NCBI RefSeq assembly: GCF_900639875.1
Contig: NZ_CAAAIA010000001.1
Span: 1 to 64,000 of the forward strand
Reading direction: 5' to 3'
Length of the DNA: 64,000 nucleotides
From: Legionella impletisoli
GTDB lineage: Bacteria > Pseudomonadota > Gammaproteobacteria > Legionellales > Legionellaceae
Shown here: in pieces, positions 37,255 through 46,646 of the stretch
Layout: each line of letters opens with the position of its first letter
Position numbering within the stretch: position 1 is the first letter of the stretch
Made by a program: the position numbers and the translations under genes
The notes under the pieces: model-generated
What the model saw: the letters and a program-made list of their open reading frames with translations, nothing else
What the model was told of the DNA's origin: nothing
Databases searched by the model: none

Positions 37255-37284
37255 TTGATTTAATATTGGATAGAAAGCTAAAAT
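37255..37284 (+). promoter_or_regulatory. Promoter of the DMT transporter gene
   Basis: TTGATT (37255-37260) and TAAAAT (37279-37284) are 18 bases apart, leaving a leader of about 40 bases before the ATG at 37330. Confidence 0.4.
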
Positions 37285-37329
37285 GCTAAGCACACTGTTT
37301 CGTTTAACTTGCGCTTATTTGAGATAAAC

Positions 37330-38223
37330 ATGAATTCGAAAGAGCATATTGGATCGTTTTACGCGATATTATCTGGTTTTTTATATGGATTTCTGGGCTA
37401 TTTTGGGATGAGCGTGATTCACTCTGGCATGTCCCCCAGTACCATGCTCTTTTGGCGGTTTTTGATTTCAAGCGTTGTCATGCTTATTGTTATTTTTCCC
37501 ACCCTAAAACGAATATCCGATTCTAAATACGATTTACTGATTACCTTTTTAGGGGGAGCTGGGTTTTATAGTCTTTCAACGCTGTTGTACTTTATTGCGG
37601 CTGGGTATATTGGATCAGGGCTTGCAATGGTCATCTTTTTTACCTATCCGGTTATATTAATGGTGATTAATTATTTTCTGTTTCGCCAAACGATCCCAGC
37701 TCCGTATTATTTAGCAATCATTATGATTCTGGTCGGCATGACGTTATTAGTGGACTGGCATGAGATGAGAATGGATCTCATAGGAATTGCCTTTGGCTTA
37801 GTGTCTGCCTTTTTTTACGCAGGGTATTTAGCATTAAGTAAGCAAATTCAGGCATCACCCAATATGTCTGCCTTTATGCTCTCTTCTGGATGTTCTGTCG
37901 CATTTTTACTGTTTTCACTGTTTCAAGGCTCTTTTATTATCCCAACACAGTATTCAGTATGGGCTAATTTGATTGGGGTCGGTATTATTTCAACTGCTGT
38001 TCCAATTTTGCTTTTACTTTACAGTTTGAAACTCATTAGTTCAGATAAAGCTGCAATTTTGTCGGTGCTTGAACCTGTATTTGTGGTTATTTTTGGGTTT
38101 ATTTTGTTGGGTGAAACCCTCTACTTAAAACACGTCATTGGAATTACGATTGTACTGTCTGGCGCTTTGCTAACCTTGTTCAGTCATAAAATTAAAATTC
38201 CTCGCATTCAGGCCGCACAATAG
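37330..38223 (+). CDS. DMT-superfamily (EamA) transporter
   Basis: The 297-residue inner-membrane protein has ten hydrophobic segments in two EamA repeats. Typical end motifs are present: GSGLAMVIFFTYPVIL in the first half, and SSDKAAILSVLEPVFVVIFG with the ETLYLKHVIG stretch in the second. The substrate is unknown; family members export amino acids, metabolites or nucleotide sugars. The ATG at 37330 is used rather than a TTG 21 bases upstream. Confidence 0.85.
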   Translation: MNSKEHIGSFYAILSGFLYGFLGYFGMSVIHSGMSPSTMLFWRFLISSVVMLIVIFPTLKRISDSKYDLLITFLGGAGFYSLSTLLYFIAAGYIGSGLAMVIFFTYPVILMVINYFLFRQTIPAPYYLAIIMILVGMTLLVDWHEMRMDLIGIAFGLVSAFFYAGYLALSKQIQASPNMSAFMLSSGCSVAFLLFSLFQGSFIIPTQYSVWANLIGVGIISTAVPILLLLYSLKLISSDKAAILSVLEPVFVVIFGFILLGETLYLKHVIGITIVLSGALLTLFSHKIKIPRIQAAQ

Positions 38224-38235
38224 CAAGAAGTTAAC

Positions 38236-38499
38236 ATGCTCAATACCACTACAAAACAAGCTTGTCGAATGCCTACTTCCCTGAGCTTAAATGCTATTTC
38301 CTTGGGTTTAAAGGCTACCTCTCTGAGCTTAAAGTCTACTTCCCTGGGCTTAAAGTCTACTTCCCTGGGCTTAAAGGTAACTTTCCTGGGCTTAAAGACT
38401 ACTTCCTTAGGTTTTTTAAGGTCTACTTCCTCCGGCTTGTCCGGGGGAACCACCAAATTTGCCAATAAACCAACCATAAAGAGCGGTCATGAACAATAA
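38236..38499 (+). CDS. Doubtful 87-residue heptapeptide-repeat protein
   Basis: This open frame covers a 21-bp tandem array and would encode about seven copies of a 7-residue unit of the form TSLGLKS. A minus-strand frame through the same DNA (38208-38477) would instead give repeats of the form FKPREVD, and a second plus frame is open too, so the array alone can explain the openness. AAGAAG lies upstream of the ATG, and its end overlaps the cytochrome start by 11 bases. No family is recognised. It may be a real lineage-specific protein or non-coding repeat DNA. Confidence 0.3.
   Translation: MLNTTTKQACRMPTSLSLNAISLGLKATSLSLKSTSLGLKSTSLGLKVTFLGLKTTSLGFLRSTSSGLSGGTTKFANKPTIKSGHEQ
38273..38444. 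repeat. Tandem array of a 21-bp unit, eight diverged copies
   Basis: Units of the form CTACTTCCCTGGGCTTAAAG plus one base follow each other from 38273. Six units are exactly 21 bases; the seventh is 24 bases and the eighth is degenerate. Copies four and five are nearly identical, while the outer ones have drifted. Because 21 is divisible by 3, every frame repeats the same peptide. Confidence 0.9.
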
Positions 38500-38914
38500 A
38501 CTTTGGAGTCTCGAAATCTATCTCAAACGTATCACTTATGGTTTGATTCTTTCTCTGTTATCGATTTCTGAAGCTTGGTCAATTTCCCACCATCCACAAG
38601 AGTTTCTAAGACAAATTGCAGGAGCAAATGATGAAGGGCAGCAAATCGTTCAGCATTTTTGTGCAACATGTCATGCAGAAAAGCCACAAATCCCTTTAGG
38701 CGCTCCTCGCATTGGATATGATGAAGATTGGAAACCTCGAATCAAAGAAGGAATAGAGGCTTTATTTAAACATACGGAAGAAGGGTTCAATGCTATGCCT
38801 GCGCGAGGAGGTTGTTTTGAATGCAGTGATGAGCAGCTACTAATGGCCATTATTGAACTGCTTCCTAACACAGAAAAAAATGCATTAAAAAACAATAAAA
38901 AAGATCATATTTAA
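38489..38914 (+). CDS. Cytochrome c5-family protein
   Basis: The 141-residue protein has an N-terminal hydrophobic signal or anchor (about 13-30). One haem c site, CATCH (58-62), is present, and a likely axial Met lies in NAMPARGG (about 100). The GGCFECSDEQLL segment near the end, with two Cys, is typical of cytochrome c5. It would carry electrons in the periplasm, for example to a terminal oxidase. Length is normal for a monohaem member. Confidence 0.88.
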   Translation: MNNKLWSLEIYLKRITYGLILSLLSISEAWSISHHPQEFLRQIAGANDEGQQIVQHFCATCHAEKPQIPLGAPRIGYDEDWKPRIKEGIEALFKHTEEGFNAMPARGGCFECSDEQLLMAIIELLPNTEKNALKNNKKDHI

Positions 38915-38999
38915 GACAGTTAGGAATAAAAATAACTAAAAAGTCCTAAATTTATTCCAGAACCTCCCGATAAACTGGTTAAACAGGGAGGGAAAACGC

Positions 39000-39548
39000 A
39001 TGAAAAGCAAACTGTTACTTGTACCCGCGTGTTTAGCTGTGGCGGCTTGTGCCCCGATGCACGCGATAGAAGATGACGCAGGTTATACGCACTATACCAT
39101 GCATCATTCTTCGGATTCCAAGGGAAGTTATCACTTTCCTGAAAAACGACCTGCTACCGGGCGCAAGGTTTTCATCTACGACCCTCGAGCAACGGCGTGG
39201 GCTGCGTATGATGCACAGGGAAATCGTGTGAAAACCGGGCGAGGCTCTGGTGGTAAAGGGTTTTGTGAGGATGTTGGTCGCCCCTGTCGTACAACAGTAG
39301 GTACCTATCGAATTTATTCGAAAAAAGGTGAGGATTGTACCTCAAGTATTTATCCCATTGAGACTGGAGGGGGTGCAAAAATGCCTTATTGCATGCACTT
39401 TAATGGCGGCTATTCGATTCATGGCGCTTATGAGGTACCGAATTATAATGCCAGCCATGGATGTATCAGAGTTTTGCCTAGTGCGGCTCAATGGTTGAAC
39501 CAGGAGTTTCTGGATGTTGGTTCAACGGTTATTGTACGACCTTACTAA
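39000..39548 (+). CDS. L,D-transpeptidase (YkuD domain) lipoprotein, EnhA-like
   Basis: YkuD enzymes form 3-3 cross-links in peptidoglycan or attach proteins to it. The 182-residue protein has a lipoprotein signal with lipobox AVAAC (Cys17). The catalytic motif is SIHGAYEVPNYNASHGCIRV, with the nucleophile Cys near 157. Legionella EnhA proteins have the same domain; the small size and lipid anchor fit that group. GGGAGGG lies upstream of the ATG. Confidence 0.9.
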   Translation: MKSKLLLVPACLAVAACAPMHAIEDDAGYTHYTMHHSSDSKGSYHFPEKRPATGRKVFIYDPRATAWAAYDAQGNRVKTGRGSGGKGFCEDVGRPCRTTVGTYRIYSKKGEDCTSSIYPIETGGGAKMPYCMHFNGGYSIHGAYEVPNYNASHGCIRVLPSAAQWLNQEFLDVGSTVIVRPY

Positions 39549-39574
39549 ATAGTTAAATTGTGTATCATTCTACT

Positions 39575-39596
39575 TGGCCCGACATTGCTCGGGCCA
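39575..39596. terminator. Hairpin between convergent genes
   Basis: TGGCCCGA-cattgc-TCGGGCCA is a perfect 8-base stem between the converging transpeptidase and gatB genes. It lacks a clear T-tract but its place fits a bidirectional terminator. Confidence 0.45.
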
Positions 39597-39613
39597 TCCA
39601 TAAGCCTTCTAGT

Positions 39614-41047
39614 CTAAGATAAGTTTTTTCGAATCAATTGACTAATAGTTTCAGGATTTGCTTTTCCTTTGGTTTCTTTCATCACTTGGCCAACGAAAAA
39701 TGCTAAAAGTTTTTCTTTTCCTTTGCGAAAATCTTCTGCTTGCTCTGGGTGTTTTGCAATAATAGCCTCAACAATCCTTGTCAGTTCATCTTGGTTTATA
39801 CAGGCATTGAATCCTTCATTGGCAATAATCTCTTCAACCGTGCCTTGATTGGCTAATAACTTAGTAAACACCGATTTGGCTTGATTGCTTGACAATTTAT
39901 TATCTGTTAGGTGATTCAGAAGGGTGGCAAGTCTTTTAGCAGAAATTGGAGGGTTATCGAATGTTTCACCCAGTTCATTTAATACGGCAGCATAAGGACC
40001 TTTAAGCCAATTAGCAATCATTTTGCTAGAAGCTATTGTGTTTTCTTGAACTCGATAAAAATATTGAATAACATCTGGAGCACTTAATAAAAAATCAATA
40101 TCTTCTTCTTTTAAATCTGAAGCATTACGAAGCTCAGATTTAATTTCTTCAGGTAAGCGAGGCATGGTGTCTTTGATGTCATTAAGCAGTTCTTCTGAAA
40201 TTTCAATAGGTAACAAATCAGGATCTGGAAAATAACGATAATCTTGCTCGCTTTCTTTTCCTCGCATTGAATGGGTTGTGTTTGAGGCGGGAGAAAAAAG
40301 GCGAGTTTCTTGAATGATTTCTTGACCCGATTCTAAACGATCTTGGTGGCGTAATTGTTCATATTGGATGGCTTTTTCTATAAATCGAAAGGAATTTAAA
40401 TTTTTAAGTTCCGTTCGAGTGCCAAGCTTAGTGGCACCTGATGGTCGAAGGGATATATTGACATCGCAACGAAAAGAACCCTCTTGCATGTTTCCGTCAC
40501 TGATATCCAGAAAGCGAACCAGTTGATGCAATGCCTTTAAATAAGCGATGGCTTCCTGTGCTGAATAAAGACAAGGGGCTGAAACAATTTCTAATAAGGG
40601 TGTTCCTGCGCGATTTAAATCAATACCAGTAAATTTTGGATGAGCATCATGAACGGACTTACCAGCGTCTTCTTCGAGATGAGCACGTTCAATAGTAACA
40701 AGCTTCGATGCACCATCTTCCAATGCAATGTTTAAATGCCCTTGGCCAATAATAGGACGTTGGAATTGGCTAATTTGATAGCCTTTTGGTAAATCAGGGT
40801 AGAAATAATTTTTTCGCTCAAAGTAAGAGTAGTTATTGATTTCAGCATCTATTGCAATACCAAAGCGAAGGGCTTTTTTTACAGCCTCGTCATTTAAAAC
40901 CGGTAAAACTCCGGGTAGACCTGCATCCACAAAACTGGTGTGTGAATTGGGTTTTCCACCATAGGTTGTAGAGGAAGCAGAAAAGAGTTTTGATTTCGTG
41001 TTTAACTGGACATGTACTTCAAGTCCAATAACGGTTTCCCAAGTCAT
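39614..41047 (-). CDS. gatB: Asp-tRNA(Asn)/Glu-tRNA(Gln) amidotransferase subunit B
   Basis: GatB activates misacylated Glu-tRNA(Gln) or Asp-tRNA(Asn) for amidation. The 477-residue protein starts with [13 protein letters not shown] and has the family signature GTPLLEIVS, and ends in a YqeY-like tail domain. It overlaps gatA by 4 bases, and the gene order is gatC-gatA-gatB. The presence of GatCAB implies that this organism makes at least one of Gln-tRNA or Asn-tRNA by the indirect route. Confidence 0.96.
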   Translation of the reverse strand: MTWETVIGLEVHVQLNTKSKLFSASSTTYGGKPNSHTSFVDAGLPGVLPVLNDEAVKKALRFGIAIDAEINNYSYFERKNYFYPDLPKGYQISQFQRPIIGQGHLNIALEDGASKLVTIERAHLEEDAGKSVHDAHPKFTGIDLNRAGTPLLEIVSAPCLYSAQEAIAYLKALHQLVRFLDISDGNMQEGSFRCDVNISLRPSGATKLGTRTELKNLNSFRFIEKAIQYEQLRHQDRLESGQEIIQETRLFSPASNTTHSMRGKESEQDYRYFPDPDLLPIEISEELLNDIKDTMPRLPEEIKSELRNASDLKEEDIDFLLSAPDVIQYFYRVQENTIASSKMIANWLKGPYAAVLNELGETFDNPPISAKRLATLLNHLTDNKLSSNQAKSVFTKLLANQGTVEEIIANEGFNACINQDELTRIVEAIIAKHPEQAEDFRKGKEKLLAFFVGQVMKETKGKANPETISQLIRKNLS

Positions 41048-42498
41048 TTATACTCCTGTGGCTTGGCCGTATGCCAATCGGTTTGTTGCTGAAATGAATG
41101 TCCTAAACCAAGCAAAATTTCTTCGCTAAAATGTGGTCCCATAAGCTGCATTCCTATCGGTAGATTCTTTTTGCTAAATCCAGCAGGAATTGATAAGGCA
41201 GGTAAACCCGCTAAATTTGCAGCTACTGTAAACACATCGGCTAAATAACGTTGTGTGGGATCGGTGATTTCTTCACCAAGCTCAAATGCTGGCGTTGGTG
41301 TGGTTGGTCCAAGAATCACATCGACGTCCTTAAACGTGGTGAGAAGCTCGTCTTTAATCAAGCGACGGACTTTCTGGGCTTGAATGTAGTAATCATCGAA
41401 ATATCCAGATGATAAAACGTATGTTCCAGTTAAGATCCGTCGCTTTACTTCAATGCCAAAACCCTCGTCTCGAGAACGTGTGATAAGATCCACTAAATTT
41501 TCTGGATCAAGGGCTCGATGTCCATAGCGAATTCCATCATAACGAGATAAATTGGAAGACGCTTCTGCACAGGCAATCACATAATAGCAAGGCACCCAAT
41601 GCGGCTGTAGGGATAAATCGATTTCTATAATCGTAGCGCCTTGTTGCTCAAAAACTGAAACAGCGGCTTTGATAGCCTTTTGAATGCTTTCATCAACCGT
41701 GGAATGAAAAAAACTACGAGGAAGACCTATCCGTACCGTGGATCTGGTCTGGTTGAATTGACTCGTAAAGTTAGGGAGAGGTTTATTTAGAGAGGTCGAG
41801 TCGCGAGCATCAAACCCAGCCATCGCTTGTAAAACCAATGCTAAGTCATCAACACTTCTCGCCATAGGACCTGCTTGATCAAGACTTGAAGCAAAAGCAA
41901 CCATACCATAGCGAGAGACTAACCCATAGGTTGGCTTTAATCCAGAAATTCCACAAAAGGCAGCTGGTTGGCGAATTGAACCTCCCGTATCCGAACCGGT
42001 TGCGAATGGAACTAGGCGAGCGGCTACAGCTGCTGCAGATCCACCAGATGACCCCCCTGGAACACAGTCAGTATTCCAGGGGTTTTTAACAGGTCCAAAG
42101 TAACTGTGTTCATTTGCCGATCCCATTGCGAATTCATCCATGTTCGTTTTTCCAAGCAGAACGGTATGTTGAGCGGCTAATGATTGCACAATAGTGGCTT
42201 CGTAAGGTGCCTGAAAATTCAGAAGCATTTTTGAACCACAAGTTGTAGCCATAGTTTTAGTACAAAAGATATCTTTATGTGCAAAAGGAATGCCAGTCAG
42301 TATGTTTCCATTTCCCTTTGCCAATAATTGATCGGCAGATTTTGCAGATGCTATTGCGGCGTCCTCATTGAGGGAAATAAATGCATTTAAATCCTGATGT
42401 TGGTCAATGCGGTTCAGATAGTGTTTGGTTAACTCAAGGCTTGAAATGTTTTGTTTTTTTAATGCTTGGCTAAGTTCTCGTATAGAAAGGTCATGCAT
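41044..42498 (-). CDS. gatA: Asp-tRNA(Asn)/Glu-tRNA(Gln) amidotransferase subunit A
   Basis: GatA is the glutaminase subunit that supplies ammonia through a tunnel to GatB. The 484-residue amidase-signature protein has the catalytic Lys in PFAHKDIF and the Gly/Ser-rich [19 protein letters not shown]. The cis-Ser and nucleophile Ser are in [13 protein letters not shown]. Length is normal (about 485). gatC ends 3 bases upstream of its start, and gatB overlaps its end. Confidence 0.96.
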   Translation of the reverse strand: MHDLSIRELSQALKKQNISSLELTKHYLNRIDQHQDLNAFISLNEDAAIASAKSADQLLAKGNGNILTGIPFAHKDIFCTKTMATTCGSKMLLNFQAPYEATIVQSLAAQHTVLLGKTNMDEFAMGSANEHSYFGPVKNPWNTDCVPGGSSGGSAAAVAARLVPFATGSDTGGSIRQPAAFCGISGLKPTYGLVSRYGMVAFASSLDQAGPMARSVDDLALVLQAMAGFDARDSTSLNKPLPNFTSQFNQTRSTVRIGLPRSFFHSTVDESIQKAIKAAVSVFEQQGATIIEIDLSLQPHWVPCYYVIACAEASSNLSRYDGIRYGHRALDPENLVDLITRSRDEGFGIEVKRRILTGTYVLSSGYFDDYYIQAQKVRRLIKDELLTTFKDVDVILGPTTPTPAFELGEEITDPTQRYLADVFTVAANLAGLPALSIPAGFSKKNLPIGMQLMGPHFSEEILLGLGHSFQQQTDWHTAKPQEYK

Positions 42499-42501
42499 GC
42501 G

Positions 42502-42798
42502 TTATTTTCCTATTTCAATGACTTTGGGGACTAAATAATGGTCATTTTCAAATAACGGAGCGATTTCGGCCAAGTATTCAACTCGATTGGGCTCATCGCA
42601 TACATCTTCGCGTAAGCGCTGTTGCATATCAAGCGGGTGAAATAAGGGTTTAATTTCTTGAGTATTAATACTTCTAAGTTGTTCAACAAATTCCATAATC
42701 GCAGAAACGTCGTGAGCTAATTTTGTACGGGTTTCAGCATCGAGTTTGATGTAAGCGAGCGAAGCAAGTTTTTGTAATTCGGTTTCGGAAGTAAACAT
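42502..42798 (-). CDS. gatC: Asp-tRNA(Asn)/Glu-tRNA(Gln) amidotransferase subunit C
   Basis: GatC is a small subunit that wraps around and stabilises GatA and GatB. The 98-residue protein has the family layout: LQKLASLAYIKLDAET, then IMEFVEQL, MQQRLREDV and the tail DHYLVPKVIE. The ATG at 42796-42798 is chosen because it matches family starts and has AGGT upstream; the frame is open 29 codons further. It is the first gene of gatCAB. Confidence 0.92.
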   Translation of the reverse strand: MFTSETELQKLASLAYIKLDAETRTKLAHDVSAIMEFVEQLRSINTQEIKPLFHPLDMQQRLREDVCDEPNRVEYLAEIAPLFENDHYLVPKVIEIGK

Positions 42799-42898
42799 AA
42801 TGACCTGGCATTCAAAATTTGGGGTTATTTCACAGCATAAACTGGGATAGATCAACCAAAAATTTCTAGCCCAGAGCAAACGCATCTAATTTTTAAAT

Positions 42899-42904
42899 AT
42901 TATA
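42899..42904 (-). promoter_or_regulatory. Probable -10 element for gatCAB
   Basis: A perfect TATAAT on the minus strand lies about 100 bases upstream of the gatC ATG. No good -35 hexamer is seen at the usual distance, so the promoter call is tentative. Confidence 0.35.
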
Positions 42905-43015
42905 CGCTTTTTTTACCTGTTTTATGCAGGGATCTAGTCGATCTCAAATGAAATTCGAAGCTCGATTCGGCCCGTAAGGATCGGAACATAGACAGTTTGA
43001 GATGCGTGTATGCTG

Positions 43016-43047
43016 CTTTAGCCCTGTTGCAAGCAACTGGGCTAAAG
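43016..43047 (-). terminator. Long hairpin downstream of the ybjQ gene
   Basis: CTTTAGCCC and GGGCTAAAG close a stem that continues after one T-T mismatch with GTTG/CAAC around a CAAG loop. It lies just past the stop of the gene ending at 43057 and upstream of gatC. No T-tract follows. A second, wider inverted repeat (ATCTCAAA at 42941-42948, TTTGAGAT at 42996-43003) lies next to it. Confidence 0.45.
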
Positions 43048-43056
43048 AGAAAATAG

Positions 43057-43374
43057 CTAAATAATCACAGCAGTCCCATAACACAATACTTCCGTTCCTA
43101 TCTGGCCTAATTCGCCGGCATCATATCTTACAGCGATGACCGCGTTGGCCCCAAGTTCTTCCGCATGCTTTAACATGAGTTCAAATGCTTCTTCTCGAGC
43201 ATGTTCACACATTTGGGTATAGGCTCCAATTTTTCCACCGACTATCGATTTTAATCCGCCCATAAACCCTTGCGCGATGGTTGGTGAGCGAACCACAATG
43301 CCTCGTACAATGCCTAAGTATTGTTTGATAGGCTTGCCTTCGATGGAATTACTCGTAGTAACGGGTATTGTCAT
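43057..43374 (-). CDS. ybjQ: YbjQ/UPF0145 family protein
   Basis: The 105-residue protein matches the YbjQ family: TSNSIEGKPIKQYLGIVRG at the N terminus, then FMGGLKSIVGGKIGAYTQM and ELGANAVIAVRYD. The fold is a small alpha/beta pentamer; metal binding has been suggested but the function is not settled. AAGGA lies upstream of the ATG. It follows the unknown gene at 43408 by 33 bases. Confidence 0.9.
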   Translation of the reverse strand: MTIPVTTSNSIEGKPIKQYLGIVRGIVVRSPTIAQGFMGGLKSIVGGKIGAYTQMCEHAREEAFELMLKHAEELGANAVIAVRYDAGELGQIGTEVLCYGTAVII

Positions 43375-43407
43375 GATACAGTCCTTGTATATTAGGTTAT
43401 GACCTAA

Positions 43408-44094
43408 TTATTTTTTTAAACTGACGCTCGCTGAAAGCTGCTCAATGGATTCATCGATTCGTTTAAGCGTCGCCTCTTTTGTTAATGAACCAAATTTAAT
43501 ATTAGCTTCGGCATCACGATTTGTTAAATGATCATGGAGTGCCTCAAGACAGACTTTTTGCTTATCTTCAGTGAGCTCACCGAGCCTTTCGGACAATTCT
43601 TGATAAAGCTGACTGGACTTCGGGCTTTTACTTAACCAGGCCGCTTTGTAATCACTTTCAATCCGGTTTAAAACAAGCAAATAAGCTCCTGTAACAATGG
43701 ATTCAACAGCAATTAGCCTAGCTTCTAAATGGCGGGTTTCGGCTTTTAAGCTAGTTAAGTTTTTAGGAGAACGGTTATGAGTCGTCAGGCTTTGGGCGAT
43801 TGAAGTGATGAAAGCAAGCGCTTCAGGTCGGTCTTTACTTATGCTGGGTGCGACAAAAAAACGAAATCCTTGAAGTTGCTTTTGTTTTCTTTGATCATAA
43901 GTGTGAGGCAAAGTAAGGACAGACTTTATTATTTTTTCAATGCTATCAAGTGCTTCAAGTCGTTTTTTCTCCCATTTTTTTAAATTTCGGTCATGTGTAT
44001 CAGAAGGTTTATATTCAACCGAACGCTGAACGTCTTTAAAGGGTTTGTAAGGCCCAGGAACTTTAGATGTGACGAGTAATGATCTGATGTTCAT
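43408..44094 (-). CDS. Unknown helical cytoplasmic protein
   Basis: The 228-residue protein is hydrophilic, rich in Lys, Glu, Ser and Leu, and reads as mostly alpha-helical, with likely coiled-coil stretches (about 40-62, 115-140 and 165-190). It has no signal peptide and no membrane segment. I recognise no domain. The ATG has AGGA 8 bases upstream, and codon use looks like its neighbours, so it is probably a real gene. It could be a lineage-specific or effector-type protein, but no direct sign supports this. Confidence 0.6.
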   Translation of the reverse strand: MNIRSLLVTSKVPGPYKPFKDVQRSVEYKPSDTHDRNLKKWEKKRLEALDSIEKIIKSVLTLPHTYDQRKQKQLQGFRFFVAPSISKDRPEALAFITSIAQSLTTHNRSPKNLTSLKAETRHLEARLIAVESIVTGAYLLVLNRIESDYKAAWLSKSPKSSQLYQELSERLGELTEDKQKVCLEALHDHLTNRDAEANIKFGSLTKEATLKRIDESIEQLSASVSLKK

Positions 44095-44450
44095 AATATT
44101 TTCCTAAATTACAAAAAACCGCTGCCAATGTATCATTTTTATTTCAAAATAATAAGAGGGATATTAGGAACACCTTTATCTGGTAAAAAAATGAGTGATT
44201 GTTACATTCCTGGAAAACAGCACATCGGCGACTTGTGCCAATTAAAATATGCGTTTAACATCACCAAAGCTCATTGTTTTTCATCACGACATGTCCTTTT
44301 CTTGTCGGAAAAATAGGCGTCTTGGACAATTCAATGGGCTCTTTCAACCTCTTAAAACCGGGTACGGACACATAAGGTTCAGTGTTTTTTCATCCCGTAC
44401 GGAGGCAGAATGATAAAAAGGATTGATTTGATAGAAAGAGTAAACATTTG
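44095..44450. other. 356-bp divergent spacer upstream of trpE(G)
   Basis: No convincing gene, tandem Trp codons of an attenuator peptide, or strong terminator hairpin is seen. A short inverted pair GTACGG/CCGTAC lies at about 44363-44400. Promoters for both flanking genes must lie here but none stands out. Confidence 0.3.
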
Positions 44451-46646
44451 ATGCAAACATTAAAAACAGCAGGAGGAATTGTCGTCGAATCCGATAAACA
44501 GGATTTGGCATATCCGCAACCGTTAGATCACCTAATTGATGCGCTTAATGCGGAACGCGGTGCGCTATTTACGTCAGGTTTTGAATATCCTGGGCGTTAT
44601 ACATGCTGGGATATTGGTTTTCATAACCCACCGCTCGTACTAAGCTGTAAAAATTCTAGGATTAAAATTGAAGCGCTTAATCCTAGAGGGACTATTTTAC
44701 TAGACATCATCTGCAAACGATTAAAACGACTTTCTATTGTTGAGTTAACGCACTACACAAATGAAGTGTGTGAACTAAGGGTTTTTCATTCAGATGCATT
44801 TTTTACCGAAGAAGAACGAAGCCAGCAGCCAAGCGTCTTTTCTGTTATACGAGAAATTGTGTCCTTATTTAAGTCGGATGAAGAACCTTATCTTGGGTTA
44901 TATGGTGCGTTTGGTTATGACTTAATTTTTCAATTTGAAGATCTTAAATCTCATCAAGTACGCCATCATGAAGATAGGACGCTGGTTTTATATTTACCAG
45001 ATGAAATATTTATCGTGAATCATCGTAAAGAAGAGGCGTTTGTCATTCGTTATGACTTTTTCTTTGAAGGCAAAACAACTTCGGGATTGGATAGAACGGG
45101 GCTAAGCGTGCCTTATCATCCAACCAATACACCCAACAAGGAGGGTGACCATGCTCCTTCGGAGTATGCCAACGTTGTTAACTTGGCCAAAGAACGCTTT
45201 CGCTGCGGCGATTTATTTGAAGTCGTGCCCAGCCAAACCTTTTATCGCCATGCAAAAGAACAGCCCTCTGAAATTTTTAAACGCATGCGAGAAGTCAATC
45301 CTGCACCATACGGTTTTTTTATTAATCTTGGAGAGCAGGAGTATTTGGTGGGTGCTTCTCCAGAAATGTATGTTCGTGTTCAGGGTCGAAGAGTCGAAAC
45401 ATGCCCTATATCAGGTACCATTAAACGCGGTGAAAACGCAATAGAAGATGCAAAAAATATTCAAGAACTTCTGGAGTCTGAAAAAGAATGCTCCGAGTTA
45501 ACCATGTGTACGGATGTGGATCGAAATGATAAATCTAGAATCTGTAAGCCAGGGAGCGTTCGAGTCATTGGAAGAAGACAAATAGAGATGTACTCCAGAT
45601 TAATTCATACAGTTGATCACGTGGAAGGCGTGCTTCGTGATGAATTCGATGCGATTGATGCATTTTTATCCCATATGTGGGTGGTTACAGTCACTGGCGC
45701 GCCTAAGCTTTGGGCGATGAATTTTATCGAACAACACGAAAAATCGCCTCGCAGATGGTATGGTGGAGCGGTAGGTTGGTTAGGATTTAATGGTGACCTT
45801 AATACAGGATTGGTTTTAAGAACGCTACGAATCAAAGAAGGAATTGCGGAAATTCGAGTCGGCGCAACGTTACTCTATGATTCAAATCCAGAGGCTGAAG
45901 AACAAGAAACTCGCTTAAAAGCGTCGGCTTTTATTGACTTACTGGATAAGCCAAAGTCTAAAGACGAGAAACAAATCGCTTTGTCAAAAGATGGAGAAGG
46001 CAAACGAATATTACTCATCGATCACGAGGATTCATTTGTTCATACGTTAGCAAATTATTTTCGCCAAACTGGTGCCGAAGTGATTACGGTTCGATATGAT
46101 CAGGCAAACTATTATTTAACAAAACCAAGCCAAAAGAAGGCTGTTCAACAACATGCCACGCTAAAACGTGAGCGATCACCCTATGATCTCGTCATATTAT
46201 CCCCAGGGCCAGGTAACCCAAAAGACTTTGATTTATCAGAAATTATTAGCACTGTTCTTACAAACGGTATACCATTATTTGGAGTTTGTTTAGGTCTACA
46301 AGGGATCGTTGAGCATTTTGGAGGTACCTTGGGTGTATTAGATTATCCAATGCATGGCAAACCTTCCGTGATAGAAGTTTTTAAAGAGGAAAATCTATTT
46401 GCAGGTCTTGGGAAACGATTTACGGCTGGACGTTATCATTCGCTTTATGCAAAAAAAGAGAACTTTCCTAGCGAGCTCGATGTGACTGCTGAAAGTGAAG
46501 ATGGGGTGATTATGGCAATCGCTCATAAAACACGACCGATTTATGCTGTTCAGTTTCACCCTGAGACGATACTTTCATTACCAAACCAGGCAGGGTTACG
46601 TATTATCTGCAACTTAATGAGGATGATTAAGAATAATGCGAGATAA
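44451..46646 (+). CDS. trpE(G): Fused anthranilate synthase TrpE(G)
   Basis: The enzyme makes anthranilate from chorismate and glutamine, the first step of tryptophan synthesis. The 731-residue protein joins a TrpE chorismate-binding part (1 to about 510; GALFTSGFEYPGRYTCWD, CPISGTIKRG and GGAVGWLGFNGD) to a TrpG glutaminase (about 520-731; GVCLGLQGIVEHFGG with the nucleophile Cys and QFHPET). Single-chain forms are known in Rhizobium, Azospirillum and Legionella. The ATG at 44451 is preferred to the TTG one codon earlier. No other trp gene is near. Its end overlaps clcA by 11 bases. Confidence 0.92.
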   Translation: MQTLKTAGGIVVESDKQDLAYPQPLDHLIDALNAERGALFTSGFEYPGRYTCWDIGFHNPPLVLSCKNSRIKIEALNPRGTILLDIICKRLKRLSIVELTHYTNEVCELRVFHSDAFFTEEERSQQPSVFSVIREIVSLFKSDEEPYLGLYGAFGYDLIFQFEDLKSHQVRHHEDRTLVLYLPDEIFIVNHRKEEAFVIRYDFFFEGKTTSGLDRTGLSVPYHPTNTPNKEGDHAPSEYANVVNLAKERFRCGDLFEVVPSQTFYRHAKEQPSEIFKRMREVNPAPYGFFINLGEQEYLVGASPEMYVRVQGRRVETCPISGTIKRGENAIEDAKNIQELLESEKECSELTMCTDVDRNDKSRICKPGSVRVIGRRQIEMYSRLIHTVDHVEGVLRDEFDAIDAFLSHMWVVTVTGAPKLWAMNFIEQHEKSPRRWYGGAVGWLGFNGDLNTGLVLRTLRIKEGIAEIRVGATLLYDSNPEAEEQETRLKASAFIDLLDKPKSKDEKQIALSKDGEGKRILLIDHEDSFVHTLANYFRQTGAEVITVRYDQANYYLTKPSQKKAVQQHATLKRERSPYDLVILSPGPGNPKDFDLSEIISTVLTNGIPLFGVCLGLQGIVEHFGGTLGVLDYPMHGKPSVIEVFKEENLFAGLGKRFTAGRYHSLYAKKENFPSELDVTAESEDGVIMAIAHKTRPIYAVQFHPETILSLPNQAGLRIICNLMRMIKNNAR

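Noticed and set aside
37138..37329. A riboswitch in the leader of the DMT transporter gene
   Set aside because: The two hairpins lie before the likely promoter, so they belong to the end of the pgmB transcript; no known riboswitch motif is seen.
44128..44316. A 62-codon frame upstream of trpE(G) as a possible Trp leader peptide
   Set aside because: It contains no Trp codons and no attenuator-type hairpins follow it.
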